Both the position numbers and the translations under genes were made by a program. This document shows positions 8,014-16,995 of a DNA stretch of 64,000 nt, piece after piece. Under the pieces are notes generated by a model. The model saw only the letters and a program-made list of their open reading frames with translations, was not told the origin of the DNA and searched no databases. Position 1 is the stretch's first letter, and every line of letters starts with the position of its first letter. Location of the stretch: positions 248,001 to 312,000 of the forward strand of contig JBMNMA010000004.1 of assembly GCA_050953105.1 (NCBI GenBank), read 5' to 3'. Source of the DNA: UBA1206 sp050953105. Its GTDB lineage: Bacteria; Bacillota; Clostridia; Oscillospirales; CAG-382.

Positions 8014-11013
8014 TTGCTAGAACTTAAACAAATAACAAAGGTATACCATACCGGCGGCGAGGATGTGGAAGCCCTAAAGGGCATAGACCTTACCTTCCGG
8101 GACAGCGAATTTGTTTCCATCCTCGGCCCTTCGGGTTGCGGAAAAACCACCATGCTAAATATAATAGGCGGCCTTGACCAGTATACCTCCGGGGACCTTG
8201 TTATAAACGGAGTTTCCACCAAAGAGTATAAAGACAGGGACTGGGATACATACCGCAACTATTCCATAGGCTTTGTGTTCCAAAGCTATAACCTTATACC
8301 CCACCAGACGGTGCTGGCAAACGTGGAAATTGCCCTCACCCTTACCGGCGTTTCCAAAAAGGAGCGGCGCAAAAAGGCAAAAGAAGCGCTGGAAAAGGTA
8401 GGCCTTGCCAACCAGCTTCGCAAAAAGCCCAACCAGCTTTCCGGCGGACAGATGCAGCGTGTGGCTATTGCCCGGGCAATCGTAAACAACCCCGACATTA
8501 TACTTGCCGACGAGCCCACCGGCGCCCTTGACACCGAAACCTCCACCCAGGTTATCGACTTGTTAAAAGAAATCGCCAAAGACCGCCTTGTCATAATGGT
8601 TACCCATAACCCAGACCTGGCGGAAAGATATTCCACCCGTATAGTAAAAATGCTTGACGGTAAAATTACCGACGACTCAATGCCCATTACCCAAGAGGAA
8701 AAGGCAAAAGCAGCCGCCAAAATCAAAAAGCCCGACAAAAAGGAAAAACGGAAAAAGAAACCCTCAATGTCCTTTTTCACCTCCTTCGCTCTGTCTTTGA
8801 AAAACCTTATAACCAAAAAGGGAAGGACCGCCCTTACCAGCTTTGCCGGTTCAATAGGCATAATCGGCATAGCCCTTATATATGCGGTATCCAACGGCAC
8901 CACATCCTTTATCAATTCGGTGCAGGAAGAAACCCTTACCTCCTACCCAATAACCATAGAGGCGCAAACCATGGATATTACCTCCCTCCTTTCCACCTTT
9001 ATGGGAAAAGCCAAGTCTATTACCGAGCATGAAAACGATGCCATTTATCAAAAGGCAATGCTTTACGATATGATAAACGCCATGAACTCTCTTGAAACCC
9101 AGGAAAACGACCTTAAGGCATTCAAGGCATTTATCGAAAGCGCAAAGGCCGACCCGAACAACAAGTTAAGCAAAGCGCTATCAGGCGTTAAATACACCTA
9201 CAACGCCGACCTTTTGATATACACCCAGAACGTGGACGGCACCATACTCCGTTCGGATACCGAGGAACTGACTCTTGAGCTTTTCAAAAGATATTTAGGC
9301 GTGGATTTTTCCGCCATGATTGCCCTGCGTGAACAATCCGCCATGGGGAGCTTTTCCTCACTTATGTCATCGTCAAGAGAGCTGTGGGTTGAAATTCTAC
9401 CCGGTGATAACGGTAAACTGGTAAACGACATAGTAGAAAAGCAGTATGACCTTATCTACGGCAGCTGGCCTAACAGCTATAACGAAATTGTCCTCTTTGT
9501 AGACGAAAACAACGAAATCGACGACATGACGCTGTATGCGTTGGGCCTTAAGTCAGAGGAAGAAATTAAAAAGCTGATGGAGGCTGCGGTTAACCAGACT
9601 ATTATCGAATACGAATTGCAGAAATGGACATATGAAGAAATCTGTGGCATGGATTTCCGCACCATCCTTTCTTCCGACTGCTACACCTTCGACGAAAAGA
9701 CCGGTACTTATGTGGATCTTCGCAAATCCGAAGCGGGGCTTAAATATCTCTATGATAACGCCCTTAAGCTTAGGGTTGTGGGCATAGTCAAGCCTAACGC
9801 CGATTCCATAGTTTCCTCAAATAAAAGCTATATCGGCTACACCAACAAGCTGACCGAATACATCATTAAACATGCTGCCGAGACGGATGCGGTTAAATAC
9901 CAGCTTGCCAAACCCGACACCGATATTTTCACCGGCCTTCCCTTTAAAGATATCAACGGGACTGTATCGGCAGAAAAGAAAGCCCAGGCTTTCAGAGAGC
10001 ATATCGCAAGCCTTGACGTTGCAGGCAAAGCCGACGCTTATGTTAAGATAATGTCCATACCTCCTGTGGAATTGATAAACCAGTTTATTTCGTCTGCTCT
10101 TGAAAGCATGACACGAGCAGAAATGGAAAAAACAATCGCTCCCATAATAGCTCAGCAGATGGGGGTTGACGAAGAAACCATAGCCGGCTATATTGCCTCC
10201 ATGAGCGACGAAGACCTGACAAAATATATTTCCCGTATACTTACCGAGCAGTTTAAGGCCCAGTACGGAGCTAAAGTCAAAGAAGAGCTCGACTCCATGA
10301 CCAACGAGCAGCTTGCCGCCGCCCTTGACATGGCTATTGTCGGATTTACCGACGAAATGTGCGCTGCCTATTACAACGAAGTGCTTAAATTCTCGGAATC
10401 AACCTATGAAAAAAACCTTATAGAACTGGGTTTTGTAGACCTTGACTCCCCTGCGTCCATAAACCTTTATGCCTCCTCATTTGCCGATAAGGACGTTATC
10501 GAGGACGCTATAAGGGACTACAACAAAAGCGTTGACGACCTTAAGGAAATTACCTACACCGACTATGCGGGACTTATAATGTCCTCGGTTACCACGATAA
10601 TTGATGCCATAACCTACGTGCTTATCGCCTTCGTTTCGGTGTCCTTGATAGTGTCATCCATTATGATAGGCGTTATCACCCTTATATCCGTTCAGGAACG
10701 GACAAAGGAAATAGGAATTCTGCGTGCCATAGGTGCGTCAAAGCGGAACGTTTCAAGCATGTTCAATGCCGAAACTGTGATAATAGGCTTTACCGCCGGA
10801 CTTTTGGGCGTGGTGGTTACCTACCTTCTGTGTATTCCAATTAACCTAATCCTCCACAGCCTTACCGGACTTAGCAACCTTTCCGCCGCCCTGCCTGTTA
10901 CCACCGCTTTGGGACTTATTGCAATAAGCATGTTCCTTACCCTTATTGCAGGTGTAATTCCCTCCCGCAGTGCAGCCAAGAAGGACCCGGTGGTTGCCCT
11001 CAGAACCGAGTAA
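8014..11013 (+). CDS. Fused ABC transporter ATPase and FtsX/MacB-type permease
   Basis: The start is TTG at 8014 after AGGAGG. Residues 1-230 form a LolD/MacB-type ATPase with Walker A GPSGCGKTT, signature LSGGQMQR and Walker B IILADEPTGALD. A lysine-rich linker (about 230-255) leads to a membrane segment near 275, a large extracytoplasmic region (about 300-855) and three C-terminal membrane segments of the FtsX family, including a GAxxRNVxxMF motif. The 999-residue length fits fused MacB-like proteins of Firmicutes, which work as mechanotransmitters or in antimicrobial-peptide and lipoprotein export rather than as classical channels. The MarR gene upstream suggests induction by a toxic compound. 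Substrate unknown. Confidence 0.9.
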   Translation: MLELKQITKVYHTGGEDVEALKGIDLTFRDSEFVSILGPSGCGKTTMLNIIGGLDQYTSGDLVINGVSTKEYKDRDWDTYRNYSIGFVFQSYNLIPHQTVLANVEIALTLTGVSKKERRKKAKEALEKVGLANQLRKKPNQLSGGQMQRVAIARAIVNNPDIILADEPTGALDTETSTQVIDLLKEIAKDRLVIMVTHNPDLAERYSTRIVKMLDGKITDDSMPITQEEKAKAAAKIKKPDKKEKRKKKPSMSFFTSFALSLKNLITKKGRTALTSFAGSIGIIGIALIYAVSNGTTSFINSVQEETLTSYPITIEAQTMDITSLLSTFMGKAKSITEHENDAIYQKAMLYDMINAMNSLETQENDLKAFKAFIESAKADPNNKLSKALSGVKYTYNADLLIYTQNVDGTILRSDTEELTLELFKRYLGVDFSAMIALREQSAMGSFSSLMSSSRELWVEILPGDNGKLVNDIVEKQYDLIYGSWPNSYNEIVLFVDENNEIDDMTLYALGLKSEEEIKKLMEAAVNQTIIEYELQKWTYEEICGMDFRTILSSDCYTFDEKTGTYVDLRKSEAGLKYLYDNALKLRVVGIVKPNADSIVSSNKSYIGYTNKLTEYIIKHAAETDAVKYQLAKPDTDIFTGLPFKDINGTVSAEKKAQAFREHIASLDVAGKADAYVKIMSIPPVELINQFISSALESMTRAEMEKTIAPIIAQQMGVDEETIAGYIASMSDEDLTKYISRILTEQFKAQYGAKVKEELDSMTNEQLAAALDMAIVGFTDEMCAAYYNEVLKFSESTYEKNLIELGFVDLDSPASINLYASSFADKDVIEDAIRDYNKSVDDLKEITYTDYAGLIMSSVTTIIDAITYVLIAFVSVSLIVSSIMIGVITLISVQERTKEIGILRAIGASKRNVSSMFNAETVIIGFTAGLLGVVVTYLLCIPINLILHSLTGLSNLSAALPVTTALGLIAISMFLTLIAGVIPSRSAAKKDPVVALRTE

Positions 11014-11061
11014 TGTATTTTAGGTTCGAAAACATCAATAAAACAGAAAGGATGAATGCAA

Positions 11062-11325
11062 ATGGCGTTTTGTCAAAATTGCGGCACCAATCTTGGGGAT
11101 AAAGCCAATTCCTGCCCCAACTGCGGCGCAAAAGCAAATAACACAAACACCCAAAACAGCGGACAAATAGATATTGCCGTAGCCATAGCCGCCTTAGCCG
11201 GCACCGCCATGGGATTATCCTTGTTAAACTGTATGTTCAGACAGCGCAGGACTAAAAAGATTTCCTTCGATAAGCTTTTAAGCCGCCTAGGTCTCCCCGC
11301 CGACCGTAAAAAAACGGGGAAATAA
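11062..11325 (+). CDS. Small zinc-ribbon membrane protein
   Basis: The 87-residue protein starts MAFCQNCGTNLGDKANSCPNCG, a four-cysteine zinc ribbon. A single hydrophobic segment (about residues 33-55) and a basic C-terminus rich in Arg and Lys follow. The ATG at 11062 is about nine bases after GAAAGGA; an in-frame ATG at 11056 sits too close. It follows the ABC gene by 48 bases and may be in the same transcript. Function unknown. It resembles the zinc-ribbon proteins encoded on the other strand at 12292-15286. Confidence 0.75.
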   Translation: MAFCQNCGTNLGDKANSCPNCGAKANNTNTQNSGQIDIAVAIAALAGTAMGLSLLNCMFRQRRTKKISFDKLLSRLGLPADRKKTGK

Positions 11326-11345
11326 TCTTAGCGTTTCAACTTAAA

Positions 11346-11379
11346 AAAAGACACTCTGTTATAGAGCAGAGTGTCTTTT
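11346..11379. terminator. Bidirectional intrinsic terminator
   Basis: A 13-base stem (AAAAGACACTCTG with its complement) encloses an eight-base loop. T-rich ends on both strands let it serve the zinc-ribbon gene on the left and the small gene at 11478 on the right. Confidence 0.85.
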
Positions 11380-11477
11380 GTTTATAAAAATTTGATTTAC
11401 AACCGGTCTGTAATATCCGTCCATGTATAATTATTATCCGGCATATACAAAGATTTCGCCAATATTTTATACCCCTT

Positions 11478-11636
11478 TTATTTTTGCACCGGTTTTGCCT
11501 TATCTTTACCGCTTTTGGCCTTGCCCTGAAGTTCGGGAACAGGGCGAAGGTCGTTTTTCGGGTCATTGAATTTTTGTGTTCCCTCGGTTCCGTGGGGTTC
11601 CTTGGGATCGGGACGCCTCATTCCGGCTTTTGCCAT
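11478..11636 (-). CDS. Small basic hydrophilic protein of 52 residues
   Basis: The gene is preceded by GGGAGGTGATT six bases before the ATG, a very strong site. The product begins MAKAGMRRPDPKEPHGTEG, continues with a QKFNDPKNDLRPVPELQGK stretch and ends in a Lys-rich tail. It has no hydrophobic segment and no cysteine, and looks disordered and soluble. The strong site, codon use and Pro/Lys-rich pattern argue for a real gene, and short conserved proteins of this kind occur in Clostridia. It ends 100 bases before a terminator pointing the same way. Function unknown. Confidence 0.7.
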   Translation of the reverse strand: MAKAGMRRPDPKEPHGTEGTQKFNDPKNDLRPVPELQGKAKSGKDKAKPVQK

Positions 11637-11803
11637 ATAATCACCTCCCAATTAGTATTGCAATAAGGCAGGAACTTATTCACAAGTTAATTTCGTGTAT
11701 AGTTCCCATCTATTAAAAATAAATATTTAATCTTTTTTCATTGACTTATATAAATAATTGCGGTTATTATAGATTAAATAACGCATAATTAAAGGAGAGC
11801 AAT

Positions 11804-12148
11804 ATGGCGCAGAATAAAATTATATGCACCAAAAACAATGTAGATTATATTTCCATAAGAAAAGCCATGATAGCCGGCGCAAGGACAGCCGATGAGGTTG
11901 CAAAGCTTGCGGGAGTCTGCGGCGAATGCGAAGGATGCCGGGAAAACCTTGGCTGGATTCTTTCATCGGTGTGCGGATGCCGTAAGGTTTCCCTGGAAGC
12001 AGTGGTAAATGCGGTTAAAAACGGGGCCGACACGGTGGAAAAGGTCGGGGAAGTTACCGGCGCCGGCACGGGTATAAACGAGGAAACCGGCGAACCCTGC
12101 GGCAAATGCAAGCCCCTTATCCAAAACATTATCGATTTAGGCAGATAA
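11804..12148 (+). CDS. Tandem BFD-like [2Fe-2S]-binding protein
   Basis: The 114-residue protein carries two bacterioferritin-associated ferredoxin-like units. The first runs from IICTK to the cysteines of VCGECEGC (about 37-44); the second has VCGC (about 56-59) and ends with CGKC (about 99-102). BFD-like domains bind a [2Fe-2S] cluster through four cysteines and often act as electron-transfer or assembly modules. A duplicated stand-alone form is less common than a domain inside a larger reductase. AAAGGAGAGC precedes the ATG. A terminator follows directly, so it is probably transcribed alone. Confidence 0.82.
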   Translation: MAQNKIICTKNNVDYISIRKAMIAGARTADEVAKLAGVCGECEGCRENLGWILSSVCGCRKVSLEAVVNAVKNGADTVEKVGEVTGAGTGINEETGEPCGKCKPLIQNIIDLGR

Positions 12149-12164
12149 GCGGATATAAAAATAA

Positions 12165-12198
12165 AAGATGCTCTGTAACAACCGTTACAGAGCATCTT
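12165..12198 (+). terminator. Intrinsic terminator after the BFD-like gene
   Basis: A 15-base stem (12165-12179 with 12184-12198) closes on a four-base loop. The T tail is weak on the plus side, but the stem is long. A second hairpin followed by seven Ts ends near 12277. Confidence 0.7.
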
Positions 12199-12291
12199 AT
12201 TAATACTTCAAATAAATATTTTTCTATCATCCTGCAAAGCTTACACTGAATTGGTGTCGGCCTTGCAAGATTTTTTTGGTTGTAAACTTTA

Positions 12292-12783
12292 TTATTTAAG
12301 TATCTTGTATTTGCCGATTATAGGCAGCTCCTTTGCCTTTCCGTTTACGGCATTGATGATACCGATTATGGCAAGCACAAGGAACACTAATCCGAAAAGA
12401 CCGATAATTGAGATAATAAAATACAGATACCACGATATGCTTAAAAGAATTGTGCTTAAAATAAAATAAGCTATACCGTAAATAACCTCTGCAATGGCCA
12501 GTATAAGGCCCTGATTGGTATGATACCTGGCAAACTTTGAATCTTTTGCCGCAAGCAAGGGAATAAGTACTAGCCATGACAAATAGGCAAGCACAGCCAT
12601 AACCTTGTTGTTTTCAATATCCCTGGCGTCAAACTCCGCTGTAGAATCGGCGGTGTTGCTTAAATTATGTATCCTGCTCTGCTGGGCGGGATTTTCATTC
12701 GATGGGACTGTCGATGTTCCGCATTGGGAACAAAACTTTACCCCTTCCTCAAGTTTATTACCGCATTTTCCGCAAAAAGCCAT
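12292..12783 (-). CDS. Zinc-ribbon membrane protein, DUF4870/Tic20-like
   Basis: The 163-residue protein starts with a zinc ribbon (FCGKCG, then FCSQCG) and, after a polar linker, has three to four hydrophobic segments from about residue 56. A YHTNQGL motif lies after the first of these, as in DUF4870/Tic20-like membrane proteins. The TAGGAGGTATATT site precedes the ATG. It is the last gene of a leftward run of zinc-ribbon genes. Function unknown; the family is common in Clostridia and Bacilli. Confidence 0.8.
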   Translation of the reverse strand: MAFCGKCGNKLEEGVKFCSQCGTSTVPSNENPAQQSRIHNLSNTADSTAEFDARDIENNKVMAVLAYLSWLVLIPLLAAKDSKFARYHTNQGLILAIAEVIYGIAYFILSTILLSISWYLYFIISIIGLFGLVFLVLAIIGIINAVNGKAKELPIIGKYKILK

Positions 12784-12838
12784 ATAATATACCTCCTAAA
12801 ATTTATAACGGATTATTCCGCTATTTTTTTGTATTGAG

Positions 12839-13336
12839 TTACCCAATGGTGTTGATAAAATCTTCGAACTCATTTCCGTATTCGTTTTTTATTATATCGA
12901 GTAGCTTGTAAAACAATCCCTTGAACACAAAATATCCGATTACTGATAATACAAGAGAGACAATAAACCAAATAATTATTGCTTTTGCAAAATTCCTTTT
13001 GGTGGGGTTCTTAGGCACAAGTGCCGTTATAAGACATGCCAGCCAACCCAATACAGGGATGGCATACAAAAACATCATACCAAAGAAATAGCCTGTGCTG
13101 ACGGTGTTGCTTTTCTCTGCAATAGGGAGAGCTTGTGCTTGATATGCCGGCTGTGGCGACGCAGTGTAGGCAGGCTGCGGTCTTTCTTTTTCCTGTGCCG
13201 CTTGGCTTTCCTGCTTTACCTCCGGTTCCGCCTGTGGGGATTTGGCTTCTTCGGCAGCTATCGGCGTTCCGCATCCTGTACAGTATGCTACGCCTTCGGT
13301 TATCTCTTTTCCGCAGTTGGTGCAAAAATTTGCCAT
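12839..13336 (-). CDS. Zinc-ribbon protein with C-terminal membrane segments
   Basis: The start chosen is the ATG at 13336 after CCGGAGGTAATATT; the upstream extension lacks a ribosome site. The 165-residue protein has a zinc ribbon (FCTNCG, YCTGCG), a Pro/Gln/Glu-rich linker (about 30-75) and two to three hydrophobic segments, with a charged C-terminus. Architecture and spacing (55 bases to the next gene) place it in the zinc-ribbon run. No function can be assigned. Confidence 0.75.
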   Translation of the reverse strand: MANFCTNCGKEITEGVAYCTGCGTPIAAEEAKSPQAEPEVKQESQAAQEKERPQPAYTASPQPAYQAQALPIAEKSNTVSTGYFFGMMFLYAIPVLGWLACLITALVPKNPTKRNFAKAIIIWFIVSLVLSVIGYFVFKGLFYKLLDIIKNEYGNEFEDFINTIG

Positions 13337-13432
13337 AATATTACCTCCGGATATTATTTTCGACGAAATGATTTTATTGCTAAAAGGCAGAATCTTCGTC
13401 AAATACCTTTTTATGACATCTTTTCCGTTACA

Positions 13433-14401
13433 TTAATCTACCGAAATAACGATAGGCGTCATCGGCTCAATGGTTGTTTCGCCTGTTTGCCAATCGTAAT
13501 TGCTGTTTTGTCCGGATATAGTCAATTTACCGTCTTTCAGCTCATAAATACGCTTCAATCCGCCGCTGCTTTCCAGTTCCCGGACCCAGTCTTCGTCCAG
13601 ATTGCTCTTTCCCCAGATAGAATCGGAGTCAGGGTCATAGAGAACCGACCATTCCTTAAGCTCACCGGTTTTTGAATCCTTCTCATACATAGTTTCGCTG
13701 TGGATCACCTCGATGATTTCACCGTTTTTATACTTAATAATAGCCCGGTCTCTTTTGCCCTGGAGCGCATAGCGGTCGCCGCCAAGGGAAATAAATTCAT
13801 AAAACTCATCAAGTTCGCCGTTGATACGCTGTTCATAACGGATGCTTCCGTTTTCATAACGCAGCAATTCTTCAATCGAGTTGGTTTTGGTATCATCGTC
13901 CCGGTCCGGCAGGGTATAGGTAATTTTGTATCGACCGTGGGATTGGATGGTAAGCTTGGCATCATCAATTCCGAAAAAGCTGTATGCCAGTGCCAAACCG
14001 GCAGGGTCGATATCATCAGTTACGGCTGCGGTAAAAGCCATGTCAATGGATAAGAAAGGAATATACAAAAATATAAGTATATAAGATGGATCACTGATGT
14101 AACTGTCGGGTTTTTCTTCTTCCAACCGCTTATTGTTTTCCTCAACGATATCGGTTATGGTTGTTGCCAGTTTGTTTGTCAAATCGGCGTAAAACTCGTA
14201 GCTGGTTGCATAATCCTTTCCGGGAGCATTAATTACGGGATTACTGGTATCCTTGGATTCTGTGCCTGAGTTACCGGGTTTACTTGTGTTGCTTCCGGGG
14301 TTGCTTGTGCTGCCTGACGAATTCTTGTCATCTCCCCCTCCGCAGGCAGCAAGGGTAAACACCAAAATTAGGGCAAGGGTTAAAGCTAGAAATTTTTTCA
14401 T
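13433..14401 (-). CDS. Secreted lipoprotein of unknown function
   Basis: The ATG at 14401 has AGGAGGAAAACC directly upstream and begins MKKFLALTLALILVFTL, then the lipobox LAAC. A Ser/Asn/Gly/Thr-rich linker (about 25-62) leads to a mainly polar domain of 250 residues. Its C-terminal half contains beta-like blocks such as YKITYTLPDRDDDTK and IIKYKNGEIIEVI. Reading further upstream in frame gives a longer product without a signal peptide, which is unlikely. It is 25 bases downstream of the zinc-ribbon gene, suggesting one operon. It is probably anchored to the outer face of the membrane; role unknown. Confidence 0.8.
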   Translation of the reverse strand: MKKFLALTLALILVFTLAACGGGDDKNSSGSTSNPGSNTSKPGNSGTESKDTSNPVINAPGKDYATSYEFYADLTNKLATTITDIVEENNKRLEEEKPDSYISDPSYILIFLYIPFLSIDMAFTAAVTDDIDPAGLALAYSFFGIDDAKLTIQSHGRYKITYTLPDRDDDTKTNSIEELLRYENGSIRYEQRINGELDEFYEFISLGGDRYALQGKRDRAIIKYKNGEIIEVIHSETMYEKDSKTGELKEWSVLYDPDSDSIWGKSNLDEDWVRELESSGGLKRIYELKDGKLTISGQNSNYDWQTGETTIEPMTPIVISVD

Positions 14402-14426
14402 GGTTTTCCTCCTAAAATTATTTTTA

Positions 14427-14907
14427 TTACAGTTTGTTGCCGCAATTGTTGCAGAATTTACCGCTTCCGGCGGGTTTGCCGCAATTCGGGCAGATGGTGG
14501 TTTTGCTTTCAAGCTTTCCCGACCATACCGTTGCGGTTTGTCCGGCCTCGTCAATGTTGCGGCGCATTGCCTCTGCCCGTGCCTTCGCTACATAGATTTG
14601 TTCTAAGATTTTTCCCGCATATGGGACAAAACTTTTCGCTGCCCACTAGAATGGAATTGCAATATCCACACCGTTTTGCGTCTTCGACTGAAAACTCATA
14701 TAAGTTTTTTTCCGGGAGAGTTGCGCCACAGTCGCTACAGAAGTTTTCATCTGCCTTGCATATGGTTTTGCACTGGGAGCAAACCTTGATGCTTTTGGCA
14801 GGTATCACGCCAAAACCGTAATATAACCGAGCTTTTCGGCGTGATTCGGTCAGATTGCTTTTACTGCCATTATCTTCGCCCCTACTTCTGTTGACAGTCA
14901 GCATCAT
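14427..14907 (-). pseudogene. Zinc-ribbon protein split by a frameshift in an A run
   Basis: The leading frame (14551-14907) encodes 118 residues with zinc ribbons CSQCK/CSDCG and CGYCN/CPICG. It stops soon after CPICGKNLR. The other frame continues from the same place as ILEQIYVAKARAEAMRRN and ends with a third ribbon (ICPNCGK, FCNNCGNKL) at 14427. The switch lies at a run of five As on the coding strand (plus-strand Ts at 14609-14613); one A fewer restores a single frame of about 160 residues. This may be an assembly error, a true mutation or slippage. The start overlaps the end of the upstream gene. Confidence 0.7.
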
Positions 14908-15286
14908 CGTCCACTCCTTCCTCCGATATTTTTTTGCCGCAATTACGGCAGAACGAGTCCGAACCCATCAATTTTTCGCCGCAGTCGGGGCAATATACGG
15001 GCGATTTATGCCATGGCGAGCATTTAACGCATTGCAATGTATCGACATTATATAAGGCGTCAATTACATTACACCCGCATTTCTGGCAGGCATTGATATG
15101 CTTTTTGGCTTCATTCCATGCAATTTCATATGCCACATCAACGGTTTCGGCCTTTATAGGCCTGGATTTCCAGAATATCGCTCCCGACAAGTCGCAAAAA
15201 AACGTAAATACGCTGCCGTCTTTTTGTTCTTCAACTTTGTATGCAGCAGCTTTTCTTTTTACACTACCTACTTTACTCTCAATCAA
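14882..15286 (-). CDS. Zinc-ribbon protein of about 134 residues
   Basis: The preferred start is TTG at 15286, four bases after GGGGAGG; an ATG at 15325 has no such site. The N-terminal half (SVFTFFCDLSGAIFWKSRP) is beta-like. The C-terminal half has three cysteine pairs: CQKCGC, CVKC, then the CPDCG/CRNCG ribbon. It overlaps the next gene by 26 bases, so translation is probably coupled. It is the first gene of the leftward zinc-ribbon run. Function unknown. Confidence 0.7.
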   Translation of the reverse strand: MIESKVGSVKRKAAAYKVEEQKDGSVFTFFCDLSGAIFWKSRPIKAETVDVAYEIAWNEAKKHINACQKCGCNVIDALYNVDTLQCVKCSPWHKSPVYCPDCGEKLMGSDSFCRNCGKKISEEGVDDDADCQQK

Positions 15287-15348
15287 CTGTCCTCCCCATC
15301 TTTCTTTTAGAAATATTCTCAACAATTGTAAACTCTATATCGTTTTGA

Positions 15349-15377
15349 TTGACTGACAAAACCAAATATGGTATAAT
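15349..15377 (+). promoter_or_regulatory. Sigma-A type promoter
   Basis: TTGACT (15349-15354) and TATAAT (15372-15377) are separated by 17 bases. It points toward the binding-protein gene at 15669, leaving a leader of about 285 bases with no clear gene. A 16-codon frame beginning at 15388 has no ribosome site. Confidence 0.65.
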
Positions 15378-15668
15378 ATTTAACAATATGAAACAAAAAC
15401 CGAATTTTATTAAGAAAGCTGCAGACGGTGTTGATTAGCATTCAACTATATAAATCTTAAAAGATATATCTCCTTTACTTCTCGGGCGGTATTTTTAACT
15501 TTCGCCATTACTTTTACAGTTAAATTTTATACTAAAATTTTTCATTTGTCCCCACACCAATCCCCGTTTTGGATAGGTGAAAATAACAAATAATTTGAGT
15601 TTTTTTCTTGGTTTTTGTAAAAGCGGGTAGGGAAATGGGTAGGTATTAGAGAATTGGAGGAAGTATAT

Positions 15669-16943
15669 ATGAAAAAGTTTCATTCTTTGCTGCTTGCACT
15701 TTTAATGTTAATTTCACTAACACTTTCTGGGTGTTCATCTGACAAGTCACCCCTTAACAAAAAAAATCCGACAACCATTTCAATATGGCATAACTACGGC
15801 GGTGAAATGCAGACGGCAATGACCATGCTTATCGATACCTTCAACGCCACGGTGGGTAAAGAGAAGGGAATTATCGTCCGTGTTGATGCGGTTTCGTCTT
15901 CGTCCGAGCTGACAAAAAACCTTGAAATGATACTTGACGAAACACCTGGCGCCCCCGAACTGCCGAATATAGCAATTTCTTATCCGAAAACCGCAATAAA
16001 GTTTGCCGAAAAAAATCTTCTTGCCGATCTGACAACATACTTTACAAAAGACAAGATCAATCTTTATGTGGATGAATTTATCGAGGAGGGTAAAATCGGG
16101 GACGCATTATATGTCTTTCCCGTGGCAAAATCCACCGAGGTGCTGTTTGTCAATCAAACGCTGTTTGACCGTTTTTCCGCGGCAACGGGAGTAAAAATCG
16201 AAAACCTTTCCACCTTTGAGGGAATATGTGAAGTATCAGTCAGGTATGCCCAATGGTGCGGTAAAACCTTCTTTACCGCCGACAGTTGGTTTAATCTGTT
16301 TTCGGTAGCCGGGCAGCAGATGGGTGACAGCTTTATTAAAGACGGCAAACTTCAAACAAATAGCAATACATATAAAAGACTGTATTCGCTTCTTTGTGAT
16401 GGGGTGGAAAAAGGGGGAATCCGTATCTATGACGGCTATTCCTCCGATCTTTCAAAAACCGGTGAGATTGTTTGCTCCCTCGGTTCAACGGCGGGTATTT
16501 TATATTACGGTGACAGCATTACCTACCCGGACAATACCACCGAAAAGGTGGAATACACCATCCTGCCCTATCCCACCGCAGAAGGCGGCGAAAAAATCGC
16601 AATTCAACGGGGCAATGGCATGATGGTGAAAAAAGCAACCAAAGCCGAGGAATATGCCTGTGCGGTGTTTCTTGAATGGCTGACACAGCCGGAACAAAAT
16701 ATTCAGTTTATTTCAAATACAGGCTATCTTCCCGTAACCAAAGAAGCCTATAACAGTATAGTATTCGGAAAAATGCCCGAGGTGAAAAACCCCAATATCG
16801 CTAAGCTGCTGGCAGTGGCGGTGGAAATGCATAGGGATTACAAGTTTTATATTCCGCCTGTCTATGATGAATTCGATACGCAAAGCAAAGAATTCGAAAA
16901 CAATTTCAAAGAAAAAGCAGGCGCACTTTCTCCGGTCAAATAA
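15669..16943 (+). CDS. Extracellular solute-binding lipoprotein (family 1-like)
   Basis: Translation starts at the ATG at 15669 after TTGGAGGAAG. The first 25 residues form a lipoprotein signal with lipobox LSGC. The mature protein of about 400 residues has the SIWHNYGGEMQTAM opening typical of carbohydrate-binding proteins of ABC importers, and a late block QRGNGMMVKKATKAEEYACA seen in family 1 binding proteins. No permease or ATPase gene lies next to it. The next gene is a membrane LuxR-type receptor 52 bases on, so the binding protein may present ligand to that receptor rather than to an importer, or may share an importer encoded elsewhere. Confidence 0.85.
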   Translation: MKKFHSLLLALLMLISLTLSGCSSDKSPLNKKNPTTISIWHNYGGEMQTAMTMLIDTFNATVGKEKGIIVRVDAVSSSSELTKNLEMILDETPGAPELPNIAISYPKTAIKFAEKNLLADLTTYFTKDKINLYVDEFIEEGKIGDALYVFPVAKSTEVLFVNQTLFDRFSAATGVKIENLSTFEGICEVSVRYAQWCGKTFFTADSWFNLFSVAGQQMGDSFIKDGKLQTNSNTYKRLYSLLCDGVEKGGIRIYDGYSSDLSKTGEIVCSLGSTAGILYYGDSITYPDNTTEKVEYTILPYPTAEGGEKIAIQRGNGMMVKKATKAEEYACAVFLEWLTQPEQNIQFISNTGYLPVTKEAYNSIVFGKMPEVKNPNIAKLLAVAVEMHRDYKFYIPPVYDEFDTQSKEFENNFKEKAGALSPVK

Positions 16944-16995
16944 CCAATATGTAAACGACATGACAATATAAATCAGAGGAAGGGAGTGTAAGGAA

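Noticed and set aside
15388..15438. Leader peptide of 16 codons
   Set aside because: It lacks a ribosome site and any codon pattern of attenuation.
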